A stretch of DNA of 64,000 nucleotides from Daejeonella oryzae DSM 19973 (GTDB lineage Bacteria > Bacteroidota > Bacteroidia > Sphingobacteriales > Sphingobacteriaceae), in contig NZ_AUHA01000002.1 of the NCBI RefSeq assembly GCF_000422945.1, positions 1,523,646-1,587,645 of the forward strand. The letters run 5' to 3'. Positions 23,386 through 32,931 of the stretch are shown here, in pieces; the stretch's first letter is position 1, and every line of letters starts with the position of its first letter. The position numbers and the translations under genes were made by a program. The notes beneath the pieces were generated by a model that saw only the letters and a list, made by a program, of their open reading frames with translations, was not told the origin of the DNA and did not search any database.

Positions 23386-26316
23386 ATGAACTCTGACTCT
23401 CTTATCAAAGACAATCCTGTTTATCAAATATTAGAACTATTCCCTGCTGCAACTGCCCTGTATACTTCAGAAGATATTATTATTAATTATGCAAATAGCC
23501 TGATGCTTGACATATGGGGTAAAGATGAGACAATAATAGGTATGCCTGTATTGCAGGGAATTCCCGAATTGAAAGATCAGCCCTTTATTGACATTCTGAA
23601 ACATGTTTGGCGTACAGGAATTACTTACAGTGCCAAAGATACCAGAGCTGATTTGCTGGTTGGGGGAAAGCTTCAAACATTTTATTTCGATTTTACATAT
23701 CAGGCTCTCAAAAATGAGAATTCTGAGATCTATGCAATCTTCCATACCAGTTATGATGTAACGGAGAAAAATCTGCACAGAGAAAATGCGGATAATTCAA
23801 TCGCCGCATTAAGCAGAGAGCAAAGTTTAAACGAGGAACTGGCAGCATCAAACGAAGAACTGGTTTCTACTATTGAAGAATTAAATACCACGCAGCAAAG
23901 TTTATCTGATCTGAATGAAAAACTGGAAGAAAAAGTATTAATCCGCACCAAAGCTCTGGCCCAAAGTGAATCGAAAATAAGTTATTTACTGGATGATGCA
24001 CCTGTTGCTATTGCATTGTTTACCGGTTCAGAAATGTTGATTGAGGCTGCTAATAAAAAAGTATTGGAAGCTTGGGGTAAAACCTCTGAAGTAGTAGGTA
24101 AACCACTTCAGCAGGCTTTGCCTGAATTGATCGGACAACCTTTTTTAGGAATTTTGGATGAGGTATACCGAAGCGGAAAACCTTTTTACGGCAATGAGGT
24201 GAAGGCGATGCTGGAGAAAAATGGTGTGATAGAAGAGGTATATTGTAACTTTGTTTATCAACCATCAATCGATAACGAAGGAAATACTTTCGGGATCATA
24301 TTAACTGCAAATATCGTTACCGAACAGGTTCTGGCAAGGAGAAAAGTAGATCAAAGCCAGCATCGTTTAAATAGTATGGTTTCTACAGCGCCTATCGGGA
24401 TGACTATTCTTCGTGGCCGCGATATGGTTGTGGAAATTGCCAATCAGCCTATGCTTGATATCTGGAATCACAATAAAGAAGAGGTGATTGGCAGAAAGTT
24501 ACTCGATATTTTTCCCGAATTAACAGATCAGCCATATCCGGAATTGTTGCTGACTGTTTTTGATACCGGCAAGAAAATCAGAATGCCTGAGCTGGAAGCA
24601 GATATCATTTCGCCGCATGGCAATAAACATATTTATATTGATTTTTCGTACGATCCGCTTTTTGACGAGAATGGCGAGGTTGAAGCTATACAGGCAACCG
24701 TTATTGATATTACAGAAATTGTTGAAGGCAGGAAAATGCTCGAAAAGAGCGAAGCCGAACTGCAGTACATTAATGAAGAACTGAGCGCTACTGTTGAAGA
24801 ACTGGCTGCCGCTAATGAGGAGCTTTTAACAACTCAGGATACATTACAGGAAATGTTCGATTCGCTCGCCAGCAGCGAATCACGCTTTCGTTTCATGCTG
24901 AACGTTATCCCGCAGCAGGTTTGGACAGCCAGTCCGGATGGTGCGCTGGATTATGTAAACCAGGTGGTTTGTACTGATTTTGGCTATACCACAGAAGAAG
25001 TGGTGGGACACGGCTGGAAAGCTTTTATTCATCCTGAAGATCTTGAAAACTGCTTGAAAAAGTGGACTACAGCTCTTGAAACCGGAGGGGAGTATGAAGT
25101 TGAATTCAGATTGCTTTTTAAAGATGGAACTTACCGTTGGCACCTGGCCAGAGCGGTGCCTCTTATAGAAAATCAAAAAGTAAGTTTATGGCTCGGTACC
25201 AATACCGATATAGAAATTCAGAAAGAGAAAGAAAATAAAAAGGATGAATTTCTGTCTATTGCAAGTCATGAATTAAAAACGCCTTTAACAAGTATAAAAG
25301 CATTTAATCAATTAATGCAAAAAGTTAAAGATCCGGTCAAAATTGAAAACTTTATCCATAAATCTTCTGAGCATATAACCAGACTCGAAAAACTTATTTC
25401 TGATCTGCTGGATGTAACTAAGATTAATGCCGGTAAGCTGGTGTATAATATGGAGCCTTTCAATTTTGAAGAAATGGTTAGGAATAGTATAGACACCCTG
25501 CAGCATACGTCTTCAGAACATCATCTAGTCCTGGAGATTAATGAAGCAGCTGAATACAACGGTGACCGTTTCCGCCTGGAAATGGTGCTGAATAACTTTA
25601 TTTATAATGCCGTGAAGTATTCTCCGGGAGGTGAAAAAGTAATTGTGAACAGCAGGCTGGAGAGAGATAATATTGTAGTTTCTGTACAGGATTTCGGAAT
25701 TGGAATTGAGGAAGAGGATGTAGATAAATTATTTGACCGCTACTACCGCGTAGATAATACTGCCATGAGGTTTGACGGATTGGGTTTGGGCTTATTTATC
25801 TGCTCTGAAATACTGAAACGACACAACGGGAGTTTCTGGATAGAGAGTAAAAAGGGCGAAGGCTCCACCTTCTTTTTCAGACTTCCTTTACAGCAGGAAA
25901 GCAGCAATAAGATCATAAAAAGTACAGATTCTTTTTACAAGGATAATTCAATCGTAATTAATTATAATGAAATAAGTAAAAACCTGGAGATAGACTGGAT
26001 CGGTTTTGAAAGTTTTGAATCTGTACAGAAAGGCTGTATGAAAGCTCTTGAAATGATAAACAGATTTGAGTGCAGCAAGGTTCTGAATGATAACAGAAGA
26101 GTTTTGGGAACATGGTCTGATGCTTCTGATTGGGTGGGCACCGTTTTCTTTCCGATGATGGAAAATGCAGGAGTTAAAAATGTAGCATGGATTTTTTCTC
26201 CGAGTTCCTTCAGTCAGTTATCTGCTAAGAAAAGTCTGGATGTGGCTGTAGGCAATATTACCGCCCAGTTTTTTACAGATATGAATTTGGCTAAAAAATG
26301 GCTGGCTGAGGTTTGA
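23386..26316 (+). CDS. Multi-PAS sensor histidine kinase with C-terminal SpoIIAA/STAS-like domain
   Basis: 976 residues, no membrane segment, so probably a cytosolic sensor. Four PAS domains: residues about 5-130, 200-320, 325-450 and 497-620. Two coiled-coil linkers (about 135-195 and 450-495, both built on ASNEELVSTIEEL / AAANEELLTTQ). HisKA around phosphoacceptor His628 (SHELKTPLTS), then HATPase with N box LNNFIYNAVKYS, G1 DFGIGIEEED, F box LFDRYYR and G2 GLGLGLFIC. Residues about 855-976 form an extra domain (NRRVLGTWSDASDWVGTVFF, AWIFSPSSFSQLSAKKSLD) resembling a stand-alone Bacteroidota SpoIIAA/STAS-like protein. No response regulator gene is adjacent, so an orphan kinase. Confidence 0.9.
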   Translation: MNSDSLIKDNPVYQILELFPAATALYTSEDIIINYANSLMLDIWGKDETIIGMPVLQGIPELKDQPFIDILKHVWRTGITYSAKDTRADLLVGGKLQTFYFDFTYQALKNENSEIYAIFHTSYDVTEKNLHRENADNSIAALSREQSLNEELAASNEELVSTIEELNTTQQSLSDLNEKLEEKVLIRTKALAQSESKISYLLDDAPVAIALFTGSEMLIEAANKKVLEAWGKTSEVVGKPLQQALPELIGQPFLGILDEVYRSGKPFYGNEVKAMLEKNGVIEEVYCNFVYQPSIDNEGNTFGIILTANIVTEQVLARRKVDQSQHRLNSMVSTAPIGMTILRGRDMVVEIANQPMLDIWNHNKEEVIGRKLLDIFPELTDQPYPELLLTVFDTGKKIRMPELEADIISPHGNKHIYIDFSYDPLFDENGEVEAIQATVIDITEIVEGRKMLEKSEAELQYINEELSATVEELAAANEELLTTQDTLQEMFDSLASSESRFRFMLNVIPQQVWTASPDGALDYVNQVVCTDFGYTTEEVVGHGWKAFIHPEDLENCLKKWTTALETGGEYEVEFRLLFKDGTYRWHLARAVPLIENQKVSLWLGTNTDIEIQKEKENKKDEFLSIASHELKTPLTSIKAFNQLMQKVKDPVKIENFIHKSSEHITRLEKLISDLLDVTKINAGKLVYNMEPFNFEEMVRNSIDTLQHTSSEHHLVLEINEAAEYNGDRFRLEMVLNNFIYNAVKYSPGGEKVIVNSRLERDNIVVSVQDFGIGIEEEDVDKLFDRYYRVDNTAMRFDGLGLGLFICSEILKRHNGSFWIESKKGEGSTFFFRLPLQQESSNKIIKSTDSFYKDNSIVINYNEISKNLEIDWIGFESFESVQKGCMKALEMINRFECSKVLNDNRRVLGTWSDASDWVGTVFFPMMENAGVKNVAWIFSPSSFSQLSAKKSLDVAVGNITAQFFTDMNLAKKWLAEV

Positions 26317-26510
26317 TAGTTTTTAAATTATTCGTTCATTTAAATTAAGACCGCTGCAGGAAAAAGAGTGCCGCAATTTGCTTAGATGGTCCAACGGCCA
26401 CCGATTCACATTTATGATTTGTAAAATTTATCTGGTTTACTCCGGTATTTTTAATAATCCAAACTCTCTTCGTATTCGTACGTTGTCTTTGAGTTGAAAC
26501 TATAATTATT

Positions 26511-26882
26511 ATGACTTACAATAAACTGAACCCGCAAGAAGAGGAAGTGATTTTGCATAAAGGAACAGAAAGACCTTTTACTGGCGAATATGTAAATACC
26601 AAAGAAGCAGGAACCTATATCTGCCGGCAATGCAATACCCCTTTGTATACCTCCGAAGATAAATTTGAATCGCACTGTGGCTGGCCAAGCTTTGACGATG
26701 AATTGCCCGGTGCAGTAAAGCGTGTTGCTGATCGCGATGGACGCCGTGTTGAAATTGTTTGTGCTAATTGTTCCGCACATTTGGGTCACGTTTTTGAAGG
26801 AGAGCGTTTCACTCCTAAAAATACCCGCCATTGTGTAAATTCCATTTCGATGAAATTTATCCCTGCCAAAAGCGGAAACTAA
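26511..26882 (+). CDS. msrB: Peptide-methionine (R)-S-oxide reductase
   Basis: 123 residues. Two CxxC pairs bind structural zinc (CRQC and CANC), and the catalytic site reads [13 protein letters not shown] with the nucleophilic Cys. GWPSFDDE and [10 protein letters not shown] are further signatures. Repairs methionine-R-sulfoxide in proteins. Cytoplasmic: no signal peptide. The resolving position upstream ([20 protein letters not shown]) is of the zinc-type form. Followed after 29 nt by the ABM gene on the same strand. Confidence 0.95.
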   Translation: MTYNKLNPQEEEVILHKGTERPFTGEYVNTKEAGTYICRQCNTPLYTSEDKFESHCGWPSFDDELPGAVKRVADRDGRRVEIVCANCSAHLGHVFEGERFTPKNTRHCVNSISMKFIPAKSGN

Positions 26883-26911
26883 TTGTATTTATTTCTATTA
26901 AATAATTATAT

Positions 26912-27205
26912 ATGATCAAATTTGGATTGCTGGCAACCCTTGAAGCTAAGCCGGGCAAAGAAACGGAACTGCATGATTTTTTAATATCAGCCTTGCCATT
27001 GGCGCAGGATGAACCGGGTACAAAAACCTGGTATGCTTTCAGGATTAATTCCGGTACGTATGGGATATTTGATTCATTTGAAACTGAAGAAGCACGCGAG
27101 GCTCATTTATCCGGACCGATCGCTAGAGCTTTAATGGAAAAAGCCGCTGAGCTTTTAGCCAAAGATCCGGTTATTGAGAAGACAGATATTCTGGCAGCTA
27201 AATAA
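26912..27205 (+). CDS. Antibiotic-biosynthesis-monooxygenase-like (ABM) small protein
   Basis: 97 residues with the ferredoxin-like ABM pattern: LLATLEAKPGKETELHDFL at the N-terminus, then EPGTKTWYAFRINSGTYGIFDSFETEEAREAHLSGPIARAL. Such small dimeric proteins include quinol monooxygenases and heme-degrading enzymes, but many have no known substrate. Downstream of msrB by 29 nt and followed by a terminator, so the two form a small oxidative-stress-type operon by context. Specific reaction not assignable. Confidence 0.8.
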   Translation: MIKFGLLATLEAKPGKETELHDFLISALPLAQDEPGTKTWYAFRINSGTYGIFDSFETEEAREAHLSGPIARALMEKAAELLAKDPVIEKTDILAAK

Positions 27206-27226
27206 GGTTATCCACATATTTATTTT

Positions 27227-27256
27227 AAAAGCCGATCTTTTAGATTGGCTTTTTTT
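27227..27256 (+). terminator. Terminator after msrB-ABM
   Basis: AAAAGCCGATCT / AGATTGGCTTTT (one G-T pair), 3-nt loop, then six or more T. Confidence 0.85.
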
Positions 27257-27356
27257 GTACCCGGAAGGGTCAGGCTAGCTTTATTGCAGCTTTATCTGAT
27301 TGTAGATTTTATGCAATTTGTTTAAAACTTAAACTCATGCTAAGCACTCTAAAGTA

Positions 27357-27364
27357 TATATTTG
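27357..27364 (+). promoter_or_regulatory. -7 element upstream of the riboswitch
   Basis: TATATTTG fits TAnnTTTG and would start transcription near 27370, just ahead of the aptamer, giving a leader of about 250 nt before nrdB. No well-placed -33 TTTG was found. Confidence 0.5.
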
Positions 27365-27384
27365 TTGCTCGAAAAAAGTTCTTA

Positions 27385-27550
27385 CCAATTTAACCGGCTT
27401 GCCGGATTTTTTCCGGAATAAACAAGGGATACCGTGTGTAAATCACGGGCTGACGTGCAACTGTTAGGATCATTAAATCAGTATGATTTAATCTCAGCCA
27501 GAACACCTGCCGCGTTTAATTGTCAAAGCTTTCACGAATAAAGTTTTGAC
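27385..27550 (+). ncRNA. Cobalamin (B12) riboswitch in the nrdB-nrdA leader
   Basis: The aptamer shows the conserved cobalamin-riboswitch segments in order: GGGATACCG (27426-27434), CACGGGCTGAC then GCAACTGT (27444-27464), and the B12 box AGCCAGAACACCTGCC (27496-27511), which matches AGCCAGGAGACCTGCC at 14 of 16 positions. A hairpin follows: GTCAAAGCTTT (27522-27532), loop CACGAAT, AAAGTTTTGAC (27540-27550). The loop bases CACG can pair with CGTG (27454-27457) in the internal loop, the position of the L5-L13 kissing contact. Two more hairpins (27567-27580; 27582-27606) sit between it and the nrdB ATG and may form the expression platform. No strong intrinsic terminator is visible, so control is probably at translation or through these hairpins. 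The 5' limit is approximate. Confidence 0.85.
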
Positions 27551-27619
27551 GGAGATTCTGATTCTCGCATCTGTTGATGCAGGAATTGCTGTCTTCTGTC
27601 AATTCCAAAACCATCTGTT

Positions 27620-28594
27620 ATGAATCACGAGAACGAAATCCTGTTAAAGGAAAATAAAGACCGCTTTGTCCTGTTGCCAATAAAATATCCCGCTATATGG
27701 GAAATGTATAAAAAAAGCGAGGCCAGTTTCTGGACAGCTGAAGAGATTGACCTTTCTGGAGATATTAAAGATTGGGAAAATCTGAATGATGGTGAAAAAC
27801 ATTTCGTGTCGCATATTCTGGCCTTTTTTGCTGCCAGCGATGGTATCGTAAACGAGAATCTGGCTGTTAATTTTATGAGCGAAGTGCAGATTCCGGAGGC
27901 CCGTTGTTTTTATGGCTTCCAGATTATGATGGAAAACATTCATTCAGAAACCTACGCCCTGCTAATTGATACCTATATCAAAGATGCGGTTGAAAAAGAA
28001 AGATTGTTTCATGCTATTGATACAGTTCCCTGCGTGAATAAAAAGGCACAATGGGCCTTGAAATGGATCAATAACGGGAATTTTGCCCAGCGACTGGTGG
28101 CATTTGCTGCCGTAGAAGGTATTTTCTTTTCCGGAAGTTTCTGTTCTATTTTCTGGTTGAAAAAACGCGGACTGATGCCGGGCTTGACTTTCAGCAATGA
28201 GTTGATTTCCCGTGACGAAGGAATGCACTGCGAATTTGCTTGCCTGCTTTACAGCATGCTGAGTCAAAAACTTTCTAAAGAGGAAGTAACAGAAATTATT
28301 GCTGATGCGGTGGAGATTGAAAAGGAATTTGTAACCGATGCCCTGCCTGTAAATCTGATCGGGATGAATGCCAAACTGATGAGTCAGTACATTGAATTTG
28401 TAGCCGACCGCTGGTTGCAGGAATTGGGCTATGATAAATTATATAACGCCACAAATCCGTTTGATTTCATGGAAATGATATCCCTGCAGGGGAAAACTAA
28501 CTTTTTCGAAAAACGTGTGGGCGATTATCAGAAAAGCGGTGTACTTTCCAGCGATGCAAAAACACAGGCATTTTCTCTGGACGAGGATTTCTAA
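27620..28594 (+). CDS. nrdB: Ribonucleoside-diphosphate reductase beta subunit, class I
   Basis: 324 residues. Di-iron R2 fold: [67 protein letters not shown] (ligands plus the radical-bearing Tyr of the eukaryote-like class Ia type), and [15 protein letters not shown]. The C-terminus SLDEDF is the short peptide that docks on the alpha subunit. Provides the tyrosyl radical for dNTP synthesis. Preceded by a cobalamin riboswitch and followed after 130 nt by nrdA. Confidence 0.95.
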   Translation: MNHENEILLKENKDRFVLLPIKYPAIWEMYKKSEASFWTAEEIDLSGDIKDWENLNDGEKHFVSHILAFFAASDGIVNENLAVNFMSEVQIPEARCFYGFQIMMENIHSETYALLIDTYIKDAVEKERLFHAIDTVPCVNKKAQWALKWINNGNFAQRLVAFAAVEGIFFSGSFCSIFWLKKRGLMPGLTFSNELISRDEGMHCEFACLLYSMLSQKLSKEEVTEIIADAVEIEKEFVTDALPVNLIGMNAKLMSQYIEFVADRWLQELGYDKLYNATNPFDFMEMISLQGKTNFFEKRVGDYQKSGVLSSDAKTQAFSLDEDF

Positions 28595-28600
28595 TCACAG

Positions 28601-28721
28601 ATAGGAGAGCTTGGATTATCGAACTAAACTCAAATATCTCAATAAAAAATAGTTTATATACAAAGATTGAAGTACGGGACTTTGAACATCTCAAATCCAA
28701 TATCTCAATCTCAAATCTTAA
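28601..28721 (+). repeat. ATCTCA-type repeat between nrdB and nrdA
   Basis: Starts 6 nt after the nrdB stop with GATAGGAGAGCTTG, close to GATTGGAGAACTTG at 5296, and ends with four ATCTCA units (around 28683-28717). It fills the gap inside an operon. Same family as the element after the cyclophilin gene. Confidence 0.5.
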
Positions 28722-28724
28722 AGC

Positions 28725-31088
28725 ATGTTCGTAATAAAACGCGACGGAAAGAAAGAATCCGTAAAATTTGACAAGATCACTGCAAGAATTGAAAAGCTTT
28801 GTTACGGATTTAATCCGGCCTTGGTGGATCCGATAGATGTGGCGAAAAAAGTAATCGAAGGATTATTTGACGGAGTAACAACCTCTGAGCTGGATAATTT
28901 AGCGGCAGAAACTGCAGCTTCTTTAACTACCAAACATCCTGATTATGCATTGCTGGCATCGCGGATAGCGATTTCCAATCTTCATAAAAATACAATCAAA
29001 TCATTTTCTGAAACCATGCGTCTGCTGCATGAATACATTGATCCGAAAACGGGTAAGAATGCCTCTTTGATTGCTGATGATGTTTGGGCGGTAATTGAAG
29101 AACATGCAGAATTGCTGGATAGTACACTTATTTACGACCGCGATTTTGGTTTTGACTATTTTGGTTTCAAAACGCTTGAAAAATCGTATTTGTTAAAAAT
29201 AAATAATCAGATCGCCGAAAGGCCGCAGCATTTGTACATGCGTGTAGCGGTTGGTATTCATAAAGCCGATATCGAAAGTGTTATCAAAACCTATCACTTG
29301 ATGAGTGAACGCTGGTTTACACATGCTACGCCAACTTTATTTAATGCCGGTACGCCTAAGCCACAAATGTCGTCCTGTTTCTTGCTTACTATGAAGGATG
29401 ACAGTATTGACGGAATATATGATACACTCAAGCAAACGGCCAAGATCTCGCAAAGTGCGGGAGGAATTGGGCTGAGCATCCATAACGTTCGGGCAACAGG
29501 TTCATATATCAGCGGAACCAACGGTACCAGTAACGGAATTATTCCGATGTTGCAGGTCTTTAATGATACTGCCCGTTATGTAGATCAGGGTGGAGGTAAG
29601 CGTAAAGGTGCTTTTGCAATTTATCTTGAGCCATGGCATGCAGATATTTTTGCGTTTTTAGATCTTCGTAAAAATCATGGTAAAGAAGAAATGCGTGCCC
29701 GCGATTTATTCTATGCGCTCTGGGTTTCTGATTTGTTCATGAAACGTGTGGAAGAAGATGGCCACTGGAGCTTGTTCTGTCCTCATGAATCGCCGGGACT
29801 GGCCGATTGTTTTGGTGCCGAGTTCGAAAGCTTATATACCCGTTATGAAGCAGAAGGCCGTGCCCGCAAAGTGGTAAAAGCTCAGGAATTATGGTTTGCC
29901 ATTTTAGATGCCCAGGTAGAAACCGGTACTCCGTATTTATTATATAAAGATGCGGCAAACAGTAAATCCAATCAGCAAAATTTAGGAACTATCAAAAGTT
30001 CTAATTTATGCACCGAGATAATTGAATACACTTCACCTGACGAAGTAGCGGTTTGTAATCTCGCTTCGCTTGCGCTACCCAGATATATTATCAATGGAAA
30101 ATTTGATCACGATAAATTATACGAAGTTACTTATCAGGCCACTTTAAACCTTAACAGGATTATCGATTGTAATTATTATCCGATTATCGAGGCCCAGAAT
30201 TCAAACCTGCGCCACAGACCGATCGGTTTAGGTGTTCAGGGATTGGCCGACACATTTATTCAGTTACGTTATCCTTTTGAAAGTGAAGAAGCCAGAAGAC
30301 TGAACATCGAAATATTTGAAACCATTTACTTTGCAGCGATGACCGCTTCAAAAGATCTGGCCATTCAGGAGGGTGCTTACGAAACTTTCCAGGGTTCTCC
30401 TTTATCCAAAGGAATATTCCAGTTTGATATGTGGAACATACAGCCCGACAGCGGACGCTGGAACTGGGAAGCTTTGCGTACAGAAGTGGTTAAAAACGGG
30501 GTTCGTAACTCATTACTGGTGGCGCCGATGCCTACTGCCTCCACTTCGCAGATTTTAGGAAATAACGAGTGTTTTGAACCTTATACTTCTAATATTTACA
30601 GTCGCCGTGTATTAAGCGGAGAATTTATCGTGGTAAACAAATATTTATTACGCGACCTGGTTAACCTGGGATTGTGGAATAACGATATGAAGAACCAGAT
30701 CATTTCTGCGAATGGCTCCATTGCAGATATCGCAGAAATTCCTTCGGAAATTAAGGAATTATATAAAACTGTTTGGGAGATAAAAATGCGTTCATTGATT
30801 GATATGGCCGCCGATCGTGGTGCTTATATCTGCCAGTCGCAATCTCTTAATTTGTTTGTTAGTTCTCCGAATGCTTCTAAGCTTACCTCCATGCATTTTT
30901 ACGCATGGAAAAAAGGATTGAAAACCGGAATGTATTACCTGCGTACGCAGGCTGCATCGCAGGCCATTAAATTTACTGTAGAAAGCCAGGGGGGTAAAAA
31001 TATGGAACCTGTTATTCCCCAGGTGGATGAAGAAATTCAGGGTGAAGTTTGCTCCATGGAAGAGGGTTGTATCAGCTGTTCGGGTTGA
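28725..31088 (+). CDS. nrdA: Ribonucleoside-diphosphate reductase alpha subunit, class I
   Basis: 787 residues. N-terminal ATP-cone (residues about 1-95: [22 protein letters not shown]), then the catalytic barrel with [19 protein letters not shown] (first redox Cys), [42 protein letters not shown] (radical and redox Cys, Asn and Glu) and [28 protein letters not shown]. The C-terminal tail carries the thioredoxin-accessible pair CISC. Reduces ribonucleoside diphosphates to deoxy forms with NrdB. Lies 130 nt after nrdB, with no promoter identified between them. Confidence 0.96.
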   Translation: MFVIKRDGKKESVKFDKITARIEKLCYGFNPALVDPIDVAKKVIEGLFDGVTTSELDNLAAETAASLTTKHPDYALLASRIAISNLHKNTIKSFSETMRLLHEYIDPKTGKNASLIADDVWAVIEEHAELLDSTLIYDRDFGFDYFGFKTLEKSYLLKINNQIAERPQHLYMRVAVGIHKADIESVIKTYHLMSERWFTHATPTLFNAGTPKPQMSSCFLLTMKDDSIDGIYDTLKQTAKISQSAGGIGLSIHNVRATGSYISGTNGTSNGIIPMLQVFNDTARYVDQGGGKRKGAFAIYLEPWHADIFAFLDLRKNHGKEEMRARDLFYALWVSDLFMKRVEEDGHWSLFCPHESPGLADCFGAEFESLYTRYEAEGRARKVVKAQELWFAILDAQVETGTPYLLYKDAANSKSNQQNLGTIKSSNLCTEIIEYTSPDEVAVCNLASLALPRYIINGKFDHDKLYEVTYQATLNLNRIIDCNYYPIIEAQNSNLRHRPIGLGVQGLADTFIQLRYPFESEEARRLNIEIFETIYFAAMTASKDLAIQEGAYETFQGSPLSKGIFQFDMWNIQPDSGRWNWEALRTEVVKNGVRNSLLVAPMPTASTSQILGNNECFEPYTSNIYSRRVLSGEFIVVNKYLLRDLVNLGLWNNDMKNQIISANGSIADIAEIPSEIKELYKTVWEIKMRSLIDMAADRGAYICQSQSLNLFVSSPNASKLTSMHFYAWKKGLKTGMYYLRTQAASQAIKFTVESQGGKNMEPVIPQVDEEIQGEVCSMEEGCISCSG

Positions 31089-31135
31089 TACGGATAGTAG
31101 ATGGGAGACATGAAGTTTGAGAGCGCTTACCACTA
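31089..31135 (+). repeat. Degenerate ATCTCA-type repeat after nrdA
   Basis: Directly follows the nrdA stop: GATAGTAGATGGGAGAC...GTTTGAGAG. Resembles the start of the elements at 5296 and 28601 but is shortened; weak on its own. Confidence 0.3.
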
Positions 31136-31159
31136 AGTAAGATTGTTTTTTGCAAACGA

Positions 31160-31190
31160 AAAAGTGCCTGATGAAATGTCAGGCACTTTT
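31160..31190. terminator. Bidirectional terminator between nrdA and the methyltransferase
   Basis: AAAAGTGCCTGA / TCAGGCACTTTT with a 7-nt loop; T-runs on both strands. Confidence 0.88.
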
Positions 31191-31220
31191 TTTATATCTA
31201 AGCTATAACATCTTTTCTGT

Positions 31221-31898
31221 TTATTTTTGAGCCCAGATAACGGCCCACATAATATTTTTCCAGATAATATCCACTTCTTTGAAACCGGCCTGTTCCAAAG
31301 TTTTTAAATGCCAGCTTACAGGCGTATGAAAATCATGCGCATCCTGATGTTGCATCCACATATCCCAATTTTCCTGTGTTGAGCCTAGTTTAAAAGCCTC
31401 TTCCTTCCACCTCGAAATATGCTTCTTATAGATCTCTTCATTAATTCCACGGGTTTGGTCGGCAAAAATGAAGAGTCCATTTGGCTTTAATGCCTGCTGA
31501 ATATCCCGGTAGAGGTTTATCTTATCCGGGTCTGGAATATGATGAATGGCTATGCTGGATAAGATCAGATCATATGAACCCGGCGGAAGATGCATGTGCC
31601 GGAAGTCAGCCTGAATGTGCCTGACATTGGGTTGTGCCATAAATCTTTTCTGGCTTTCTTTCAGGATATCTTCTGAAATATCAAGTGTATCAATTTCGGC
31701 TTCGGGATAATATTTAAGAATTTGTTCGGTGAGATTTCCGGTGCCGCATCCCAGGTCAAGTATTCGTGAAGGTTTAAGATCAGCAGGAATATAATGGAAC
31801 ATGTTGTACATCAGTTCGCCATAACGCGGCACACATTTGCTGATCAGCTCGGTATAGCGGCTGCTCAATTCATCGTAAAATGATTCAACTGACTCCAT
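31221..31898 (-). CDS. Class I SAM-dependent methyltransferase
   Basis: 225 residues. SAM-binding motif I is RILDLGCGTGNLTEQIL, followed by an acidic motif II end (IDTLDISEDIL), motif III AQPNVRHIQADFRHMHLPPGSYDLILSSIAIHHIPD, and post-motifs LYRDIQQALKPNGLFIFADQ. The methyl acceptor cannot be told from the sequence; similarity is to small-molecule methyltransferases with a YcgJ/UbiE-like core. Convergent with nrdA across a shared terminator. Confidence 0.85.
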   Translation of the reverse strand: MESVESFYDELSSRYTELISKCVPRYGELMYNMFHYIPADLKPSRILDLGCGTGNLTEQILKYYPEAEIDTLDISEDILKESQKRFMAQPNVRHIQADFRHMHLPPGSYDLILSSIAIHHIPDPDKINLYRDIQQALKPNGLFIFADQTRGINEEIYKKHISRWKEEAFKLGSTQENWDMWMQHQDAHDFHTPVSWHLKTLEQAGFKEVDIIWKNIMWAVIWAQK

Positions 31899-32069
31899 TG
31901 AAAAGAATTAAAATATTTGATTTAAGATAGTATATCCGGCTAACATAGCCGGATACATTTTGTTAGATACAAATCATAATCATTTAACCTGAAAAATTTC
32001 AGAAATAGCATTCTAATAAAATTGCGGTATATTTTTTAAAATTTCTAATTTCACAGCTTTAAATATATT

Positions 32070-32813
32070 ATGAAACTACTCGAAGGAAAAACCGCATTAA
32101 TTACCGGTGCATCAAAAGGAATTGGTCGTAAAATAGCTGAAAAATTTGCCGAGCATGGTGCAAACGTGGCATTTACATATCTTTCATCTGTTGAAAAAGG
32201 CGAAGCCTTAGAAAAAGAAATGCAAAGCTATGGTACCAAAATAAAAGGCTATCGTTCTGATGCCTCTAAATTTGATGAAGCAGAAAAGCTGATTACTGAT
32301 ATAGTTGCAGATTTTGGAACATTAGATATCGTGGTAAACAATGCAGGAATTACAAAAGATGGTTTATTAATGAGAATGAGTGAAGAGAACTGGGACGATG
32401 TGCTCAACGTAAACCTGAAATCTATATTTAACGTTACCAAGGCAGCCTCCAAAATCATGATGAAAAACCGCAAAGGGGTTTTCATTAATATGAGTTCAGT
32501 GGTAGGAGTTCAGGGTAATGCCGGACAAGCAAATTATGCGGCGTCTAAAGCGGGAATTATTGGTTTCTCAAAATCGGTGGCAAAAGAATTAGGATCACGA
32601 AATATCCGTACAAACGTGGTAGCCCCAGGGTTTATCCGTACAGAAATGACCGAGGTATTGGATCCCAAAGTTGTGGAAGGGTGGGCGCAGGCTATCCCAT
32701 TGAAGCGTGCGGGTGAAGCAGAAGATGTTGCAAACCTATGCGTTTTCCTGGGATCTGACATGAGTTCTTATATCACCGGACAGGTAATTCCGGTTGACGG
32801 CGGAATGTTGTAA
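32070..32813 (+). CDS. fabG: 3-oxoacyl-[acyl-carrier-protein] reductase
   Basis: 247 residues. Short-chain dehydrogenase with TGASKGIGRKIA (cofactor loop), NNAGIT, catalytic Ser (NMSSVVGVQGN), YAASKAGIIGFSKSVAKEL (Tyr and Lys) and the C-terminal GQVIPVDGGML typical of FabG. Uses NADPH to reduce 3-oxoacyl-ACP in fatty-acid synthesis. Stands alone between its own upstream gap and a strong terminator; the rest of the fab cluster is elsewhere. FabG rather than another SDR is supported by length and the VDGGM end. Confidence 0.92.
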   Translation: MKLLEGKTALITGASKGIGRKIAEKFAEHGANVAFTYLSSVEKGEALEKEMQSYGTKIKGYRSDASKFDEAEKLITDIVADFGTLDIVVNNAGITKDGLLMRMSEENWDDVLNVNLKSIFNVTKAASKIMMKNRKGVFINMSSVVGVQGNAGQANYAASKAGIIGFSKSVAKELGSRNIRTNVVAPGFIRTEMTEVLDPKVVEGWAQAIPLKRAGEAEDVANLCVFLGSDMSSYITGQVIPVDGGML

Positions 32814-32836
32814 AGAAATTATGTAAAAAATGATTT

Positions 32837-32868
32837 AAAATCTCCGTTGTCTGCGGAGATTTTTTTTT
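32837..32868 (+). terminator. Terminator of fabG
   Basis: AAAATCTCCG / CGGAGATTTT with a 7-nt loop and a run of nine T. Confidence 0.88.
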
Positions 32869-32931
32869 GGATAAATTTTCAGGGAATCTTCTCACAATTA
32901 GTATATTATACTTTTATAAATAAAAGCATAA

